Shown one piece after another: positions 1 to 9,465 of a DNA stretch of 37,522 nucleotides. Position numbers and translations under genes: made by a program. The notes below the pieces were generated by a model. It ran no database searches. It saw nothing but the letters and a program-made list of their open reading frames with translations, and was not told the DNA's origin. The stretch comes from Caulobacteraceae bacterium (lineage in GTDB: Bacteria; Pseudomonadota; Alphaproteobacteria; Caulobacterales; Caulobacteraceae), in contig SDZP01000001.1 in NCBI GenBank assembly GCA_004144935.1, positions 1 to 37,522 of the forward strand. Direction: 5' to 3'. The first letter of the stretch is position 1, and each line of letters begins with the position of its first letter.

Positions 1-1239
1 CTGCGCCACACCGAGACGTCCGGCTGGGGCTGGACCCCGCTCAGCGACGACTACGACAGCTACCAGCTGGGCAGCGGCAATGGCGGCGTCACCGAACTGA
101 CCGAGGACACCCAGGCGGCCTACGCCTACGCCCGCTTCGGCGGCGACAACCTGTTCGGCAAGGCCTACGACGGCAACATCGGGGTGCGCGTGGTGCGCAC
201 CAAGGTCGACACCGACTCGGTGGTCACCCTGCCGTCCATCTCGGGCGCCTGTCCGTTGCTGGCCGACTGCACCGGCTACAACCGCGCGGTGGCCTTCGTG
301 AACGGCGGGCCGCTGACCGGCGAGTCGATCAGCAAGGAATACACCAACGTCCTGCCCAGCTTGAACCTGCGGGTCTTCCTGCGGGATGACCTGCAGATGC
401 GCTTCGCGGTCTCGCAGGCCATGGTCCGGCCGGAGATGTACCAGCTGCAGCCGTTCACCAACCTGTCGATCAACTTCGAGGCGGACGGCTATACCCTGGA
501 CGATCAGGCGCCCTTCACCGGCACCGCCGGCAACCCGGGGCTGGAGCCGACCAAGGCCAACAACTACGACATCAGCCTGGAATGGTACTTCGCCCCCGGC
601 GGCAGCCTGACCTTCGCCGCCTTCCACAAGGACATCACCGACTACATCTTCAGCGGTTCGGACACGGTGGCCTACACCAACGGCGGCCAGACCTTCGATT
701 TCGCCCTGACCCGCTACCAGAACGGCGACGAGGGCACGGTCGACGGCTTCGAGCTGGCCTACCAGCAGTTCTACGACTTCCTGCCCGGCGCCCTCGGCGG
801 GCTGGGGCTGCAGGCCAACTTCACCTTCATCGAGAGCGACGGCGGGCGGAACACCAGCCAGAACATCCTCGACCCGCTGCAGAACTCGGCCTCCGGCGAG
901 TCCCTGCCGCTCGAGGGGATGTCGCGGACCAGCTACAACGTGGCCCTGATGTACGAGAAGTACGGCATCTCGGCCCGGCTGGCCTACAACTGGCGGGAGG
1001 AATACTTGCTGACCACCTCGGCGGCCAACGTCAACGCCCCGGTCTGGGCCAGCGACTATGGCCAGCTCGACGGGTCGGTCTTCTACACCATCAACCCGAA
1101 GGTGAAGATCGGCCTGCAGGGCACCAACCTGCTCAACGAACGCACCACCCTGCTGGTCGGCAACGAGAGCCGCAAACCGCCCTACAACTGGGTCGACACC
1201 GATCGGCGGGTCGCCCTGGTGCTGCGCGCCCAGTTCTGA
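1..1239 (+). CDS. TonB-dependent receptor, C-terminal part (5' end outside window)
   Basis: The reading frame is open from base 1, so the N-terminus, plug domain and first barrel strands lie outside the window; about 412 residues are present. Alternating amphipathic strands, aromatic girdles and the final residues AQF with a C-terminal Phe are typical of an outer-membrane beta-barrel. The segments DGNIGVRVVRT and GTVDGFELAYQQF are characteristic of Caulobacter-type TonB-dependent receptors, which import large substrates, often oligosaccharides, using TonB-ExbBD energy. A GH35 gene follows after a hairpin, so the likely cargo is a plant-polysaccharide oligosaccharide such as a xyloglucan fragment. 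That substrate is inferred from the neighbours, not from the receptor sequence itself. Confidence 0.93.
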   Translation: MRHTETSGWGWTPLSDDYDSYQLGSGNGGVTELTEDTQAAYAYARFGGDNLFGKAYDGNIGVRVVRTKVDTDSVVTLPSISGACPLLADCTGYNRAVAFVNGGPLTGESISKEYTNVLPSLNLRVFLRDDLQMRFAVSQAMVRPEMYQLQPFTNLSINFEADGYTLDDQAPFTGTAGNPGLEPTKANNYDISLEWYFAPGGSLTFAAFHKDITDYIFSGSDTVAYTNGGQTFDFALTRYQNGDEGTVDGFELAYQQFYDFLPGALGGLGLQANFTFIESDGGRNTSQNILDPLQNSASGESLPLEGMSRTSYNVALMYEKYGISARLAYNWREEYLLTTSAANVNAPVWASDYGQLDGSVFYTINPKVKIGLQGTNLLNERTTLLVGNESRKPPYNWVDTDRRVALVLRAQF

Positions 1240-1252
1240 TCCTTGCGCAACT

Positions 1253-1288
1253 GGGGGCGTCCCTTTCAGGGGCGTCCCCGCCTCTTTG
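1253..1288 (+). terminator. GC-rich hairpin after the TonB receptor gene
   Basis: Bases 1253-1263 (GGGGGCGTCCC) pair with 1269-1279 (GGGGCGTCCCC) in an 11-bp stem with two G-T wobbles and a five-base loop TTTCA. A short pyrimidine stretch, GCCTCTTT, follows. It sits 14 bases after the receptor stop and before the next gene. It could be a weak intrinsic terminator, or a 3' stabilising structure that sets the receptor-to-enzyme expression ratio. Confidence 0.55.
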
Positions 1289-1309
1289 CAGTGTTTGAGG
1301 GGGAGCGTG

Positions 1310-2935
1310 ATGGCTCGCGGACTGATCTACGCCGGTATCCTGGCCCTGGCCCTGCTCGGGTTGCCGGCCCAGGCCCAGCAGCCGATCCCCAGGCTGGAGA
1401 GCCGGGGCGGCAACCACGCCCTGATCGTCGACGGCAGGCCGTTCGTCATCCTCGGCGCCCAGGTCAACAATTCGAGCAACTACCCAGCCCCCCTGGCCGA
1501 GGCCTGGCCGGCGATCGCCTATGTCGGCGCCAACACCGTGCAGATCCCCATCGCCTGGGAGCAGGTCGAGCCGGTGGAGGGGCAGTTCGATTTCAGCTTC
1601 GTCGACCACGCCATCGCCGAGGCGCGCAAGCACAGGGTTCGCCTTGTGCTGCTGTGGTTCGCCACCTGGAAAAACACCTCGCCGGCCTACGCCCCGGCCT
1701 GGGTCAAGCTGAACCCGCAGCGCTTCCCCCTGCTGGTCAAGGCCGACGGCCAGCCGTCCTACGCCCTGTCGCCCTACGGCGCCGACACCCGCGCCGCCGA
1801 CAAGCGCGCCTTCGCCGCCCTGATGGCCCATATCCGCAAGGTCGATGAGGCCGAGCGCACCGTCATCATGGTCCAGCCCGAGAACGAGACCGGCACCTAC
1901 GGCAGCGTGCGGGACTATTCGCCCGAAGCCGAGAAGGCCTTCAAGGCGCCGGTCCCCAAGGCGCTGCTGGCGCGGCTGAAGAAGTCGCCCGGAACCTGGA
2001 CCCAGGTGTTCGGCAAGGACGCCGAGGAATTCTTCCATGCCTGGTCGATCGCGTCCTACGTCGGCGAGGTGGCGGCGGTCGGCAAGGCGCAGTACCCGCT
2101 GCCGATGTACGTCAACGCCGCCCTGCGCGATCCGGTCGGCGAGCAGGCGCCGAGCAGCTATGCGGCCGGCGGACCGACCTGGAACGTGGTCGAGGTGTGG
2201 AAGGCGGCCGCCCCGGCCATCGACCTGCTGTCGCCCGACATCTACGAGCGCAAGTCGGCGATCTACGACGCCCACCTGGGCCGCTATGACCGGCCGGACA
2301 ACGCCCTCTTCGTCGCCGAGACCGGCAGCGACTGGCAGTATCCGCGCTACGCCTTCCAGACCCTTGGCCGCGGCGGCATCGGCTTCTCGGTCTTTGGCGT
2401 CGACTACACCGGCTATTCCAACTACCCGCTCGGGGCCAAGACGGTGGACGAAACCTCGCTGAAGCCGGTCCGCGAGGTCTACGCCACCCTCGTCGGCTGG
2501 CAGTCGGTGCTGGGCCAGGCGGCCCTCGACGGCAAGGTCTGGGGCGTCGCCGAGCCGGACGACCATGCCGTGCGCACGCTCGATCTGGGCGACTGGACGG
2601 CGGAAGTCGGCTTTGGCCGCTGGCAGTTCGGCCAGCCGGACTGGACGTGGCTTGGGCCCATGGACGCCGTGCCCGGCTCCGACAGGCCGCGCGGCGGCGC
2701 CATCGTCGCCCAGGTCGCGCCGAACGAATACTTGGTCACCGCCTACTGGGCCCGGGTCGAGTTCAAGGCCAGGCCGGGCGGCAAGCGCCGCATGGTCGTC
2801 CGCTACGAGGAGGGCCGTTTCGACGCCGAAGGCCGCTGGGTCTTCGAGCGCCTCTGGAACGGCGACCAGACCGACTACGGCCTCAACTTCACCGACCGCC
2901 CGCGCCTGCTGCGGGTGGTCACCGCGACCTACTGA
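1310..2935 (+). CDS. GH35 beta-galactosidase (DUF5597-type), secreted
   Basis: Predicted 541-residue retaining beta-galactosidase. The start is the ATG at 1310, preceded by an AGGGGGAG ribosome site; a longer TTG-initiated frame from 1286 would precede the signal peptide without support. The signal peptide is MARGLIYAGILALALLG... ending near AQAQQ. A TIM barrel follows, with VDGRPFVILGAQVNNS near the N-terminus. The motif QPENETG places the acid/base Glu at about residue 193, and FVAETGSD places the nucleophile Glu at about 337. The C-terminal third (about 380-541) fits the DUF5597 region found behind GH35 barrels. In xyloglucan loci this enzyme removes beta-galactose from side chains. The GH31 gene follows after 25 bases, so the two are probably co-transcribed. 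Confidence 0.88.
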   Translation: MARGLIYAGILALALLGLPAQAQQPIPRLESRGGNHALIVDGRPFVILGAQVNNSSNYPAPLAEAWPAIAYVGANTVQIPIAWEQVEPVEGQFDFSFVDHAIAEARKHRVRLVLLWFATWKNTSPAYAPAWVKLNPQRFPLLVKADGQPSYALSPYGADTRAADKRAFAALMAHIRKVDEAERTVIMVQPENETGTYGSVRDYSPEAEKAFKAPVPKALLARLKKSPGTWTQVFGKDAEEFFHAWSIASYVGEVAAVGKAQYPLPMYVNAALRDPVGEQAPSSYAAGGPTWNVVEVWKAAAPAIDLLSPDIYERKSAIYDAHLGRYDRPDNALFVAETGSDWQYPRYAFQTLGRGGIGFSVFGVDYTGYSNYPLGAKTVDETSLKPVREVYATLVGWQSVLGQAALDGKVWGVAEPDDHAVRTLDLGDWTAEVGFGRWQFGQPDWTWLGPMDAVPGSDRPRGGAIVAQVAPNEYLVTAYWARVEFKARPGGKRRMVVRYEEGRFDAEGRWVFERLWNGDQTDYGLNFTDRPRLLRVVTATY

Positions 2936-2960
2936 CCGATTTTCCAATCGTGAGTATGCC

Positions 2961-5879
2961 ATGACCCTGTTCCTCGCCCGCCGCCTGTTCGCCGCGGCCC
3001 TGCTGGCCACGCCGCTCACCGTCAGCGCCGCCATGGCGCCGGCGCCGGCCTTCGCCCAGGCCGCCTTCGAGCGCACCGCCAGCGGCATCGTGGTCACCCC
3101 GGCCGCCGGCCCCGCCCGCCGGCTGCGGCTGGAGGTCTATGGTCCGCGCATCATCCGGGTCACCGCCGTCGAGGACGCCAGCTTCGACCTGCCGCCCAGC
3201 CTGATGGTCACGGCCAGCCCGTCCGCCGACACCCCGTTCGAGGTCGAAACGAAGGGCGACAAGGTGGTGCTGAAGACCGCCCAGGCCGCCGTCGAGGTCA
3301 GCCAGGCCACCGGCGCCGTCCGCTTCCTGGACGCCAAGGGCCGCGAAGTCCTGGCCGAACGCGCCGGGTCGCGGGAAATCCGGCCGGTCACCGTCGAGGA
3401 CCAGAAGGGCGACCACCGCTTCCTGGCCACCCGCCAGGTCTGGGAGAGCCCCGCCGACGAGGCCTTCTACGGTCTCGGCCAGCACCAGCAGGGGGTGATG
3501 AACTACAAGGGCAAGGACGTCGAACTGGCGCAACACAACATCGACGTCGGCATTCCGTTCGTCGTCTCCAGCCGCAACTACGGCGTCCTCTGGGACAACA
3601 ATTCCATCACCCGCTTCGGCGATCCCCGGCCCTACGGCATGCTCGACGAGCGGCTGATGGTGCGTGACCTGACGGGGCGCTTCGGCGGCCTCTCGGCCAG
3701 CTACTTCCAGGACGACAAGCTGAAGGTCCAGCGCCAGGAAAGCCAGATCAACTACGAGTTCATCCGCGACCAGCAGCGCTGGCCGGAAGGCTTCAAGGCC
3801 CAGCCCGGCCAGCCGGTGCAGGTCGGCGACATGGGCAAGTCCGGCCAGGAGGGGGTGCGCGTCGTCTGGGAAGGCACCATCGAGACGGCCACGGCGGGCG
3901 AGCACAAGTTCCGGCTCTATTCTTCGAGCTACGCCAAGGTCTGGGTCGGCGGCAAGCTGGTCATCGACCGTTGGCGCCAGAACTGGAACCCCTGGAACCA
4001 CGACTTCCAGGTCGAGCTGCCGGCCGGCAAGCCGGTGCCGATCAAGGTCGAATGGATCCCCGCCGACGGCTACATCGCCCTGCGCCACCAAGACCCGCTG
4101 CCGGCCGCCGACCAGGGCGCCCTGTCCTTCGCCTCCGAGGTCGGCCGTTCGATCGACTACTACTATGTGGCGGGCGACAATCTCGACGAGGTCATCGCCG
4201 GCTACCGCGGCCTGACCGGCAAGTCGGTGATGCTGCCCCGCTGGGCCTACGGCTTCTGGCAGAGCCGCCAGCGCTACAACACCCAGGCCGAGGTGGTGGA
4301 TACGGTGAAGGAATACCGGCGCTTAGGGTTGCCGATCGACAACATCGTCCAGGACTGGTTCTACTGGCCGGAGAACGCCTGGGGATCGCACCAGTTCGAC
4401 AAGGCGCGCTTTCCCGACCCCGCCAAGATGGTCAAGGACGTCCACGACCTGGACGCCAACATCATCATCTCGGTCTGGCCGAAGTTCTACCCGACCACCG
4501 AGCACTACAAGCAGCTCGCGGCGATCGGCGGGATGTATACCCGCAACGTCGAGGCCGGGGCCCGCGACTGGGTCGGGCCGGGCTACGCCAACGGCTTCTA
4601 CGACCCCTACCTGCCCGCCGCCCGCGACCTCTACTGGAAGCAGATCGCCGACAGCTTCAAGGGCATGGGCTTCGACGGCTGGTGGCTGGATTCGGTCGAG
4701 CCGGACATGCACTCCAACCTCGACATCCCCGAGCGCACCCTGCGCATGGGCCCCACCGCGGCCGGCCCCGGGGCCCTGGTGTTCAACTCCTACCCCCTGG
4801 TCAACGCCGAGGGGGTGTACCAGCGCTTCCGGGCCCAGCAGCCCGACACCCGAACCTACATCCTGACCCGCTCGGCCTGGGGCGGCCTGCAGCGCACCGG
4901 CTCCACCCTGTGGTCCGGCGACGTGGTGGCGCGCTGGGACGACCTGCGCGAGCAGATCTCGGCCGGGGTGAACACCAACATGTCCGGCCTGACCAACTGG
5001 ACTCACGACATCGGCGGTTTCGCCGTCGAGGCCCGCTATTCGGCCAAGACCATGAAGCCGGAGGACCAGGCCGAGTGGGACGAGCTGAACCTGCGCTGGT
5101 TCCAGTTCGGGGCCTTCTCGCCGGTGTTCCGCTCGCACGGCGAGTTCCCGCTGCGCGAGGTCTACAACCAGGCCAGGCCGGGCACGCCGCTTTACGAGGC
5201 CTACGCGAGGTCGCTGCGCACCCGCTACCGACTGATGCCCTACATCTACACCCTGGCCGGCGACAGCTGGAGCCGCGACGGCACCATCATGCGCGGCCTG
5301 ATCATGGACTTCCCGGCGGACCGCAAGGTCCGCGACATCGCCGACCAGTACATGTTCGGCCCGGCCCTGATGGTCGCCCCGGTGCACAGCTACAAGGCCC
5401 GCAGCCGGCGAGTCTACTTCCCGGCCGGCGGCGACTGGTACGCCTTCGACACCGGCCAGAGGTTCAAGGGCGGGGCCGAGGCGAAGGTCGAGGCGCCGAT
5501 CAACCGCATACCCGTCTTCGTCCGGGCCGGCGCCATCCTGCCGACCGGCCCGGCCATCCAGCACACGGGTGAAAAGCTCGACGGGCCGCTTACCCTGCTG
5601 GTCTATCTTGGGGCGGACGGGACCTTCGACCTTTATGAGGATCAGGGGCTGTCCTACGGCTACGAGCGCGGCGAGTTCTCGCGCATCCCGATCCGCTGGG
5701 ATCAGAAGAAGGGCGTGCTGACCCTTGGCGCTCGCCAGGGCGCCTATCCCGGCATGGCCGCGCAACGGACCATCAATGTGCGCTGGATCAGCGGACCGGA
5801 CGCCAGGGCCGGCGACTTCGACGCCCCCGCCCAGAAGACCGTGCAGTACAGCGGCCAGGCCCTCGAGGTGCGCCGGTGA
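2961..5879 (+). CDS. GH31 alpha-xylosidase with inserted PA14 domain
   Basis: Predicted 972-residue secreted glycosidase. ATG 2961 is chosen because a clean signal peptide follows (MTLFLARRLFAAALLATPL, cleavage near AFA-QA); the open frame extends upstream but overlaps the GH35 gene. An N-terminal beta-sandwich domain (FYGLGQHQQG) comes first. A PA14 domain is inserted at about residues 262-378 (FRLYSSSYAKVWVGGKLVID). The catalytic barrel has the nucleophile Asp577 in WWLDSVEPD and the acid/base Asp654 in WSGDV. The PA14 insertion and the WLDSVEPD form match the alpha-xylosidase group typified by Cellvibrio japonicus Xyl31A, which removes xylose from the non-reducing end of xyloglucan oligosaccharides. 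General alpha-glucosidase activity is the alternative. Its stop overlaps the next start (GTGA). Confidence 0.87.
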   Translation: MTLFLARRLFAAALLATPLTVSAAMAPAPAFAQAAFERTASGIVVTPAAGPARRLRLEVYGPRIIRVTAVEDASFDLPPSLMVTASPSADTPFEVETKGDKVVLKTAQAAVEVSQATGAVRFLDAKGREVLAERAGSREIRPVTVEDQKGDHRFLATRQVWESPADEAFYGLGQHQQGVMNYKGKDVELAQHNIDVGIPFVVSSRNYGVLWDNNSITRFGDPRPYGMLDERLMVRDLTGRFGGLSASYFQDDKLKVQRQESQINYEFIRDQQRWPEGFKAQPGQPVQVGDMGKSGQEGVRVVWEGTIETATAGEHKFRLYSSSYAKVWVGGKLVIDRWRQNWNPWNHDFQVELPAGKPVPIKVEWIPADGYIALRHQDPLPAADQGALSFASEVGRSIDYYYVAGDNLDEVIAGYRGLTGKSVMLPRWAYGFWQSRQRYNTQAEVVDTVKEYRRLGLPIDNIVQDWFYWPENAWGSHQFDKARFPDPAKMVKDVHDLDANIIISVWPKFYPTTEHYKQLAAIGGMYTRNVEAGARDWVGPGYANGFYDPYLPAARDLYWKQIADSFKGMGFDGWWLDSVEPDMHSNLDIPERTLRMGPTAAGPGALVFNSYPLVNAEGVYQRFRAQQPDTRTYILTRSAWGGLQRTGSTLWSGDVVARWDDLREQISAGVNTNMSGLTNWTHDIGGFAVEARYSAKTMKPEDQAEWDELNLRWFQFGAFSPVFRSHGEFPLREVYNQARPGTPLYEAYARSLRTRYRLMPYIYTLAGDSWSRDGTIMRGLIMDFPADRKVRDIADQYMFGPALMVAPVHSYKARSRRVYFPAGGDWYAFDTGQRFKGGAEAKVEAPINRIPVFVRAGAILPTGPAIQHTGEKLDGPLTLLVYLGADGTFDLYEDQGLSYGYERGEFSRIPIRWDQKKGVLTLGARQGAYPGMAAQRTINVRWISGPDARAGDFDAPAQKTVQYSGQALEVRR

Positions 5880-7831
5880 AGGCGCTTCTCGCCGCGGCGC
5901 TGCTGGTGGCGACCGCCTGGACCGGGGCGGCCGGAGCCCAGGCGGCGCCGTTGCTGGATCCGATGTTCCAGGATCACGCCGTCCTGCAGCGCGGCCGGCC
6001 GATTCCAATTTGGGGTATGGCTGTCGCCGGCGCCGAGGTTTCGGTCAGTCTGGCGGGCGCGAGGATGCAGACCCGCGCCGGACCCGACGGGCGCTGGCGG
6101 GTCAACCTGCCCGCGCCCGCGCCCGGCGGTCCTTATCAGCTCGAGGCCCACAGCGAGGGTCAGGCCCAGCGCCTGATGGACGTCCTGGTCGGCGACGTCT
6201 GGCTCTGCTCGGGCCAGTCGAACATGGAGATGGCGGTCCGCCAAGTCGCCAACGCCGACAGCGAACTGGCCGGGGCAGGGGATGATGGCCTGCGCCTGTT
6301 GCTGGTCGGACGCTCCAGCCAGCCGGCCTTCCCCACCGGGGCAGGGCCGGTCGGCCGCTGGCAGGTCTCGGCGCCCGACAGCGCCCGCGAGTTCTCCGCC
6401 GCCTGCTTCTTCATGGGCAAGCGCCTGCGCCAGAGCCAGGCCGTCCCGGTCGGGCTGATCGCCACCTCCTGGGGCGGCTCGGTGATCGAGGACTGGATGA
6501 GCGAGGCAGCCCTGCGCCGCGACGGCCGCTACGACGTCCCGCTCACGGCCCTGGCCGCCTACGCCCGCTCGCCGGACGAGGGGCGGGCGCAATGGAACCA
6601 GGTGACCAGCGACTGGTGGGCGCGCAACGATCCGGGCTCGCGCGCCAGCCTGCCCTGGTTTTCGCCGAAGCTCGACGACCGCGACTGGCCGACGATTCCG
6701 CCCTCCGGCTTCTGGGAGGGGACCGTGCCGGAACTGGCCTCCTTCGACGGCGCGGTCTGGTTGCGCACCGGCGTGAACCTGACCGCCGCCCAGGCCCGTC
6801 AGGAGGCCACCCTGGAATTCGGCCCCGTCGACGACGTCGACCGCACCTACGTCAACGGCCGATGGGTCGGCGGCCATGAGGGCTGGAACACGCCACGCCT
6901 CTACCCCCTGCCGGCGGGGGTGCTGAAGGCCGGCCGCAATGTCATCGCCATCGGCGCCCTGGACACCGGCGGCGGCGGCGGCGCCTGGGGCCCCGCCGAC
7001 CAGAAGCGGCTGCGCTTCGCCGACGGGACCAGCGTGCCGTTGGACCAGCCCTGGCGCTACCGCGTCTCGGCCCCGCTCCAGGACCTCGCCAACATCCCCC
7101 GCACGCCCTGGATCGGCGGCAGCGGCGTCACCACCCTCTACAACGGCATGATCGCCCCGCTCGGCCCCTACGGCCTGGCCGGCGCGGCCTGGTACCAGGG
7201 CGAGGCCAACGTCGGCGATCCGCCCGGCTACGCCCGCCTCCTGAAGGCCCTGATCGACGACTGGCGCGGCCGGTTCGAGCGCCCGGACCTGCCCTTCCTG
7301 GTCGTCCAGCTGGCCGGCTTCGGCCCGCGCCAGAGCGACCCGGTCCGCTCGCTCTGGGCCGAGACCCGCGAGGCGCAGCGCCGCGTCGTGGCGGCCGATC
7401 CCCAGGCGGGTCTGGCCGTCGCCATCGACATCGGCGATCCCTACGACATCCACCCGACCAACAAGCAGGAGGTCGGCCGCCGCCTGGCCCTGGCCGCCGA
7501 GCGGGTCGCCTATGGCAAGGCCGCGCCCTCGTCGCCGGAACCTCTGCGGGCCTGGGTGGAGGCCGGCGCGGTGAGGGTGGACTACGCGGCCGCCGCCGGG
7601 CTGGCCGTCTATGGCTCGGACCGGGTGGTCGGGCTGCAGCTATGCGACGCCCAGGACGCCTGTCGCTGGACCGACGGCCGGCTTGAGGGGACGGCGCTGC
7701 GCCTGCCCTTCACCGGACCGTCCCCGAAGACCGTCCGCTACTGCTGGGGCGACAGCCCCGTCTGCAACCTGTTCGGCGCGGCCGGCCTGCCGGCGACACC
7801 GTTCGAGCTCGCGGTCAGTCTGGCGCATTAG
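5876..7831 (+). CDS. SASA-family carbohydrate acetylesterase, secreted
   Basis: Predicted 651-residue SGNH-type esterase of the sialate O-acetylesterase (SASA, DUF303) family. The GTG start overlaps the GH31 stop by four bases, so translation is probably coupled. A signal peptide covers residues 1-23 (MKALLAAALLVATAWTG, ending near AQA). The motif CSGQSNME supplies the nucleophile Ser115, and DPYDIHPTNK supplies the catalytic Asp524/His526 pair. Between them is a beta-rich region with LRTGVNL and YVNGRWVGG, the jelly-roll insert usual in long family members. In a plant-glycan locus the substrate is more likely acetylated xyloglucan or another hemicellulose than sialic acid; that is inference from context. 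Confidence 0.87.
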   Translation: MKALLAAALLVATAWTGAAGAQAAPLLDPMFQDHAVLQRGRPIPIWGMAVAGAEVSVSLAGARMQTRAGPDGRWRVNLPAPAPGGPYQLEAHSEGQAQRLMDVLVGDVWLCSGQSNMEMAVRQVANADSELAGAGDDGLRLLLVGRSSQPAFPTGAGPVGRWQVSAPDSAREFSAACFFMGKRLRQSQAVPVGLIATSWGGSVIEDWMSEAALRRDGRYDVPLTALAAYARSPDEGRAQWNQVTSDWWARNDPGSRASLPWFSPKLDDRDWPTIPPSGFWEGTVPELASFDGAVWLRTGVNLTAAQARQEATLEFGPVDDVDRTYVNGRWVGGHEGWNTPRLYPLPAGVLKAGRNVIAIGALDTGGGGGAWGPADQKRLRFADGTSVPLDQPWRYRVSAPLQDLANIPRTPWIGGSGVTTLYNGMIAPLGPYGLAGAAWYQGEANVGDPPGYARLLKALIDDWRGRFERPDLPFLVVQLAGFGPRQSDPVRSLWAETREAQRRVVAADPQAGLAVAIDIGDPYDIHPTNKQEVGRRLALAAERVAYGKAAPSSPEPLRAWVEAGAVRVDYAAAAGLAVYGSDRVVGLQLCDAQDACRWTDGRLEGTALRLPFTGPSPKTVRYCWGDSPVCNLFGAAGLPATPFELAVSLAH

Positions 7832-7840
7832 TCGGGCGCC

Positions 7841-7863
7841 GGCCCTCAGGCGAGATGAGGGCC
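7841..7863. terminator. Inverted repeat between convergent genes
   Basis: GGCCCTCA (7841-7848) and TGAGGGCC (7856-7863) form a perfect 8-bp inverted repeat with a seven-base loop. It overlaps the stop codon of the fucosidase gene and lies ten bases after the esterase stop. There is no T-tract on either side, so function as a bidirectional terminator is only plausible from its position. Confidence 0.4.
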
Positions 7864-9465
7864 AAGCACCTTCAGGGCCGGCACGAAGGCGACGGGCCGG
7901 GTCTCCGGCAGGGTGACGGTGAGGGCCTCATCGGTCTGGATGAAGCTGACGGCCCCGGCCCCCAGCAGTCGCACCGCCTCCACCCGGCGGCCCTCCAGCG
8001 CCGTCAGCCCCAGCGACCGGATGCTCAGCCGGCCGTCCGCCGGCCAGTCCAGGGCGATGGCGTAGAGCGCCCCGCCTCGGGTGGTGAAGCGGATGTCCTG
8101 GGCTGTCCAGGGCCGGGCGCCGCCCTCGTTCTGCATGCCGGCCGCGACCTGCGTCGGGCCCTCGCCATAGCGGCGCCAGGGGCGGGAGGCGAAGATGGCC
8201 TCGCCATTGACGGCCACCCAGGCGGCCATGTCGCGAAGGATGGCCCGCTCGTCGGCGTCGATCGAGCCGTCGCCGCGCTGCGGAATGCTGAGCAGCAGGT
8301 TGCCGTTCTTGGCCACCACGTCGCACAATCGCTGGATCACCGCCGCCGCCGGGACGTAGGAATGGCCGGTGAACCGGCTGCGGTTGTAGTGCCAGTCGCC
8401 GATGCAGGTGTCGGTCTGCCAGGGCTCGGGCTTAAGGTCCTCGCTGAAGCCCCGCTCTACGGTCTCGACGATGCCGCGCCGCTGGTCCGGCCCCAGCTTC
8501 TTGCCGTTGACCACCGGCAGCTCGCCGCGCCAGGCCTGGCTGGCGTTGTAGTAGTAGGCGGTGGCCTCCAGCCCGTGGCGCTCCAGCGGCAGGCCGTAGT
8601 TGTCAAAATAGACCATGTCCGGCCGGTAGCGGTCGACCAGCGCCTTCTGCCGCCGCGCCCAGGAGGCCACGAAGGCCGGGTTTCGGGGCGGGACGGTCTC
8701 CAGCCACTGGCCGTCGCGGGCCTCATGCCAGGCGTTCATCGCGGCGATGGAGGTCAGGCTATCCGGCGGAACGAAACTAGGCCCGGTGTAGAGCTCCTGC
8801 GGATCCAGGCCTTCCCACCAGCGGCCCTTGCCGTCGGCTTTGGTGAGCCGATAAGCGTCGTAACGCTGGCCCGCCCTTGGCCCCTCGGCGTCGTAGCCGT
8901 AGGCCGTCTGCCACCAGTGCCAGGCGTGAGCCGCATGGTTGGAGACCCCGAAGCGCAGGCCTCGGGCCCGCACCGCCCTCTCCCAGGTTCCGACGATGTC
9001 GCGCTTCGGCCCGACCCTGAGGCTGTTCCAGGGATGCGGCGAGTCGAACATGTCGAGGTTGTCGTGATGGTTGGCCATCGACATCACGTAGCGGGCGCCC
9101 GCCGCCTGATAGAGGTCAAGCAGGTCCTCCGGGTCCCAGGCCGCGGCCTTCCAGAGGTTCATGATCTCCATGAAGCCGACCTGAGAGGGATGGCCGTAGG
9201 TCTTGAGGTGGTGCTCGTGGAAGGGGCTGCCCTGGACGTACATCAGCCGCCCGTACCAGTCGCCGAACTCGGGCACGCACTGCGGCCCCCAGTGCGACCA
9301 GATGCCGAGCTTGGCGTCGCGGAACCAGTCCGGCGTCCGGTAGCCGGCGATCAGCGAATCCCAGTTGGCCTCGAACGTCGCCGCGGGCCTGGCGGCCGTG
9401 GCGCAGCCCGTAACGGCGGGCAGGGCGGCGGCGGCCTGAAGCAGACGACGGCGGGAGAGGGTCAC
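7846..9465 (-). CDS. GH29 alpha-L-fucosidase, exported
   Basis: Predicted 539-residue fucosidase. The GTG start at 9465 overlaps the GH74 stop by four bases (GTGA) and gives a good leader; the upstream extension is arginine-rich frame read-through of GH74. The leader SRRRLLQAAAALPAV followed by TGC looks like a twin-arginine signal, and VTGC also fits a lipobox, so the enzyme may be a Tat-exported lipoprotein. The GH29 barrel shows WFRDAKLGIWSHWGPQ and SMANHHDN, and VYFDNYG holds the likely nucleophile Asp288. RSFTGHSYVPAA-like sequence and a C-terminal beta domain follow. Expected activity is release of terminal L-fucose from xyloglucan side chains or another fucosylated glycan. Linkage specificity cannot be read from the sequence. 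Confidence 0.88.
   Translation of the reverse strand: MTLSRRRLLQAAAALPAVTGCATAARPAATFEANWDSLIAGYRTPDWFRDAKLGIWSHWGPQCVPEFGDWYGRLMYVQGSPFHEHHLKTYGHPSQVGFMEIMNLWKAAAWDPEDLLDLYQAAGARYVMSMANHHDNLDMFDSPHPWNSLRVGPKRDIVGTWERAVRARGLRFGVSNHAAHAWHWWQTAYGYDAEGPRAGQRYDAYRLTKADGKGRWWEGLDPQELYTGPSFVPPDSLTSIAAMNAWHEARDGQWLETVPPRNPAFVASWARRQKALVDRYRPDMVYFDNYGLPLERHGLEATAYYYNASQAWRGELPVVNGKKLGPDQRRGIVETVERGFSEDLKPEPWQTDTCIGDWHYNRSRFTGHSYVPAAAVIQRLCDVVAKNGNLLLSIPQRGDGSIDADERAILRDMAAWVAVNGEAIFASRPWRRYGEGPTQVAAGMQNEGGARPWTAQDIRFTTRGGALYAIALDWPADGRLSIRSLGLTALEGRRVEAVRLLGAGAVSFIQTDEALTVTLPETRPVAFVPALKVLGPHLA

Noticed and set aside
2565..2960. 5' extension of the GH31 frame
   Set aside because: It overlaps the GH35 gene, and the signal peptide begins exactly at ATG 2961.
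1133..3097. Long minus-strand open frame opposite GH35/GH31
   Set aside because: High-GC shadow frame: it overlaps well-identified enzymes on the other strand, has no recognisable domain and has an Arg/Gly/Ala-rich composition.
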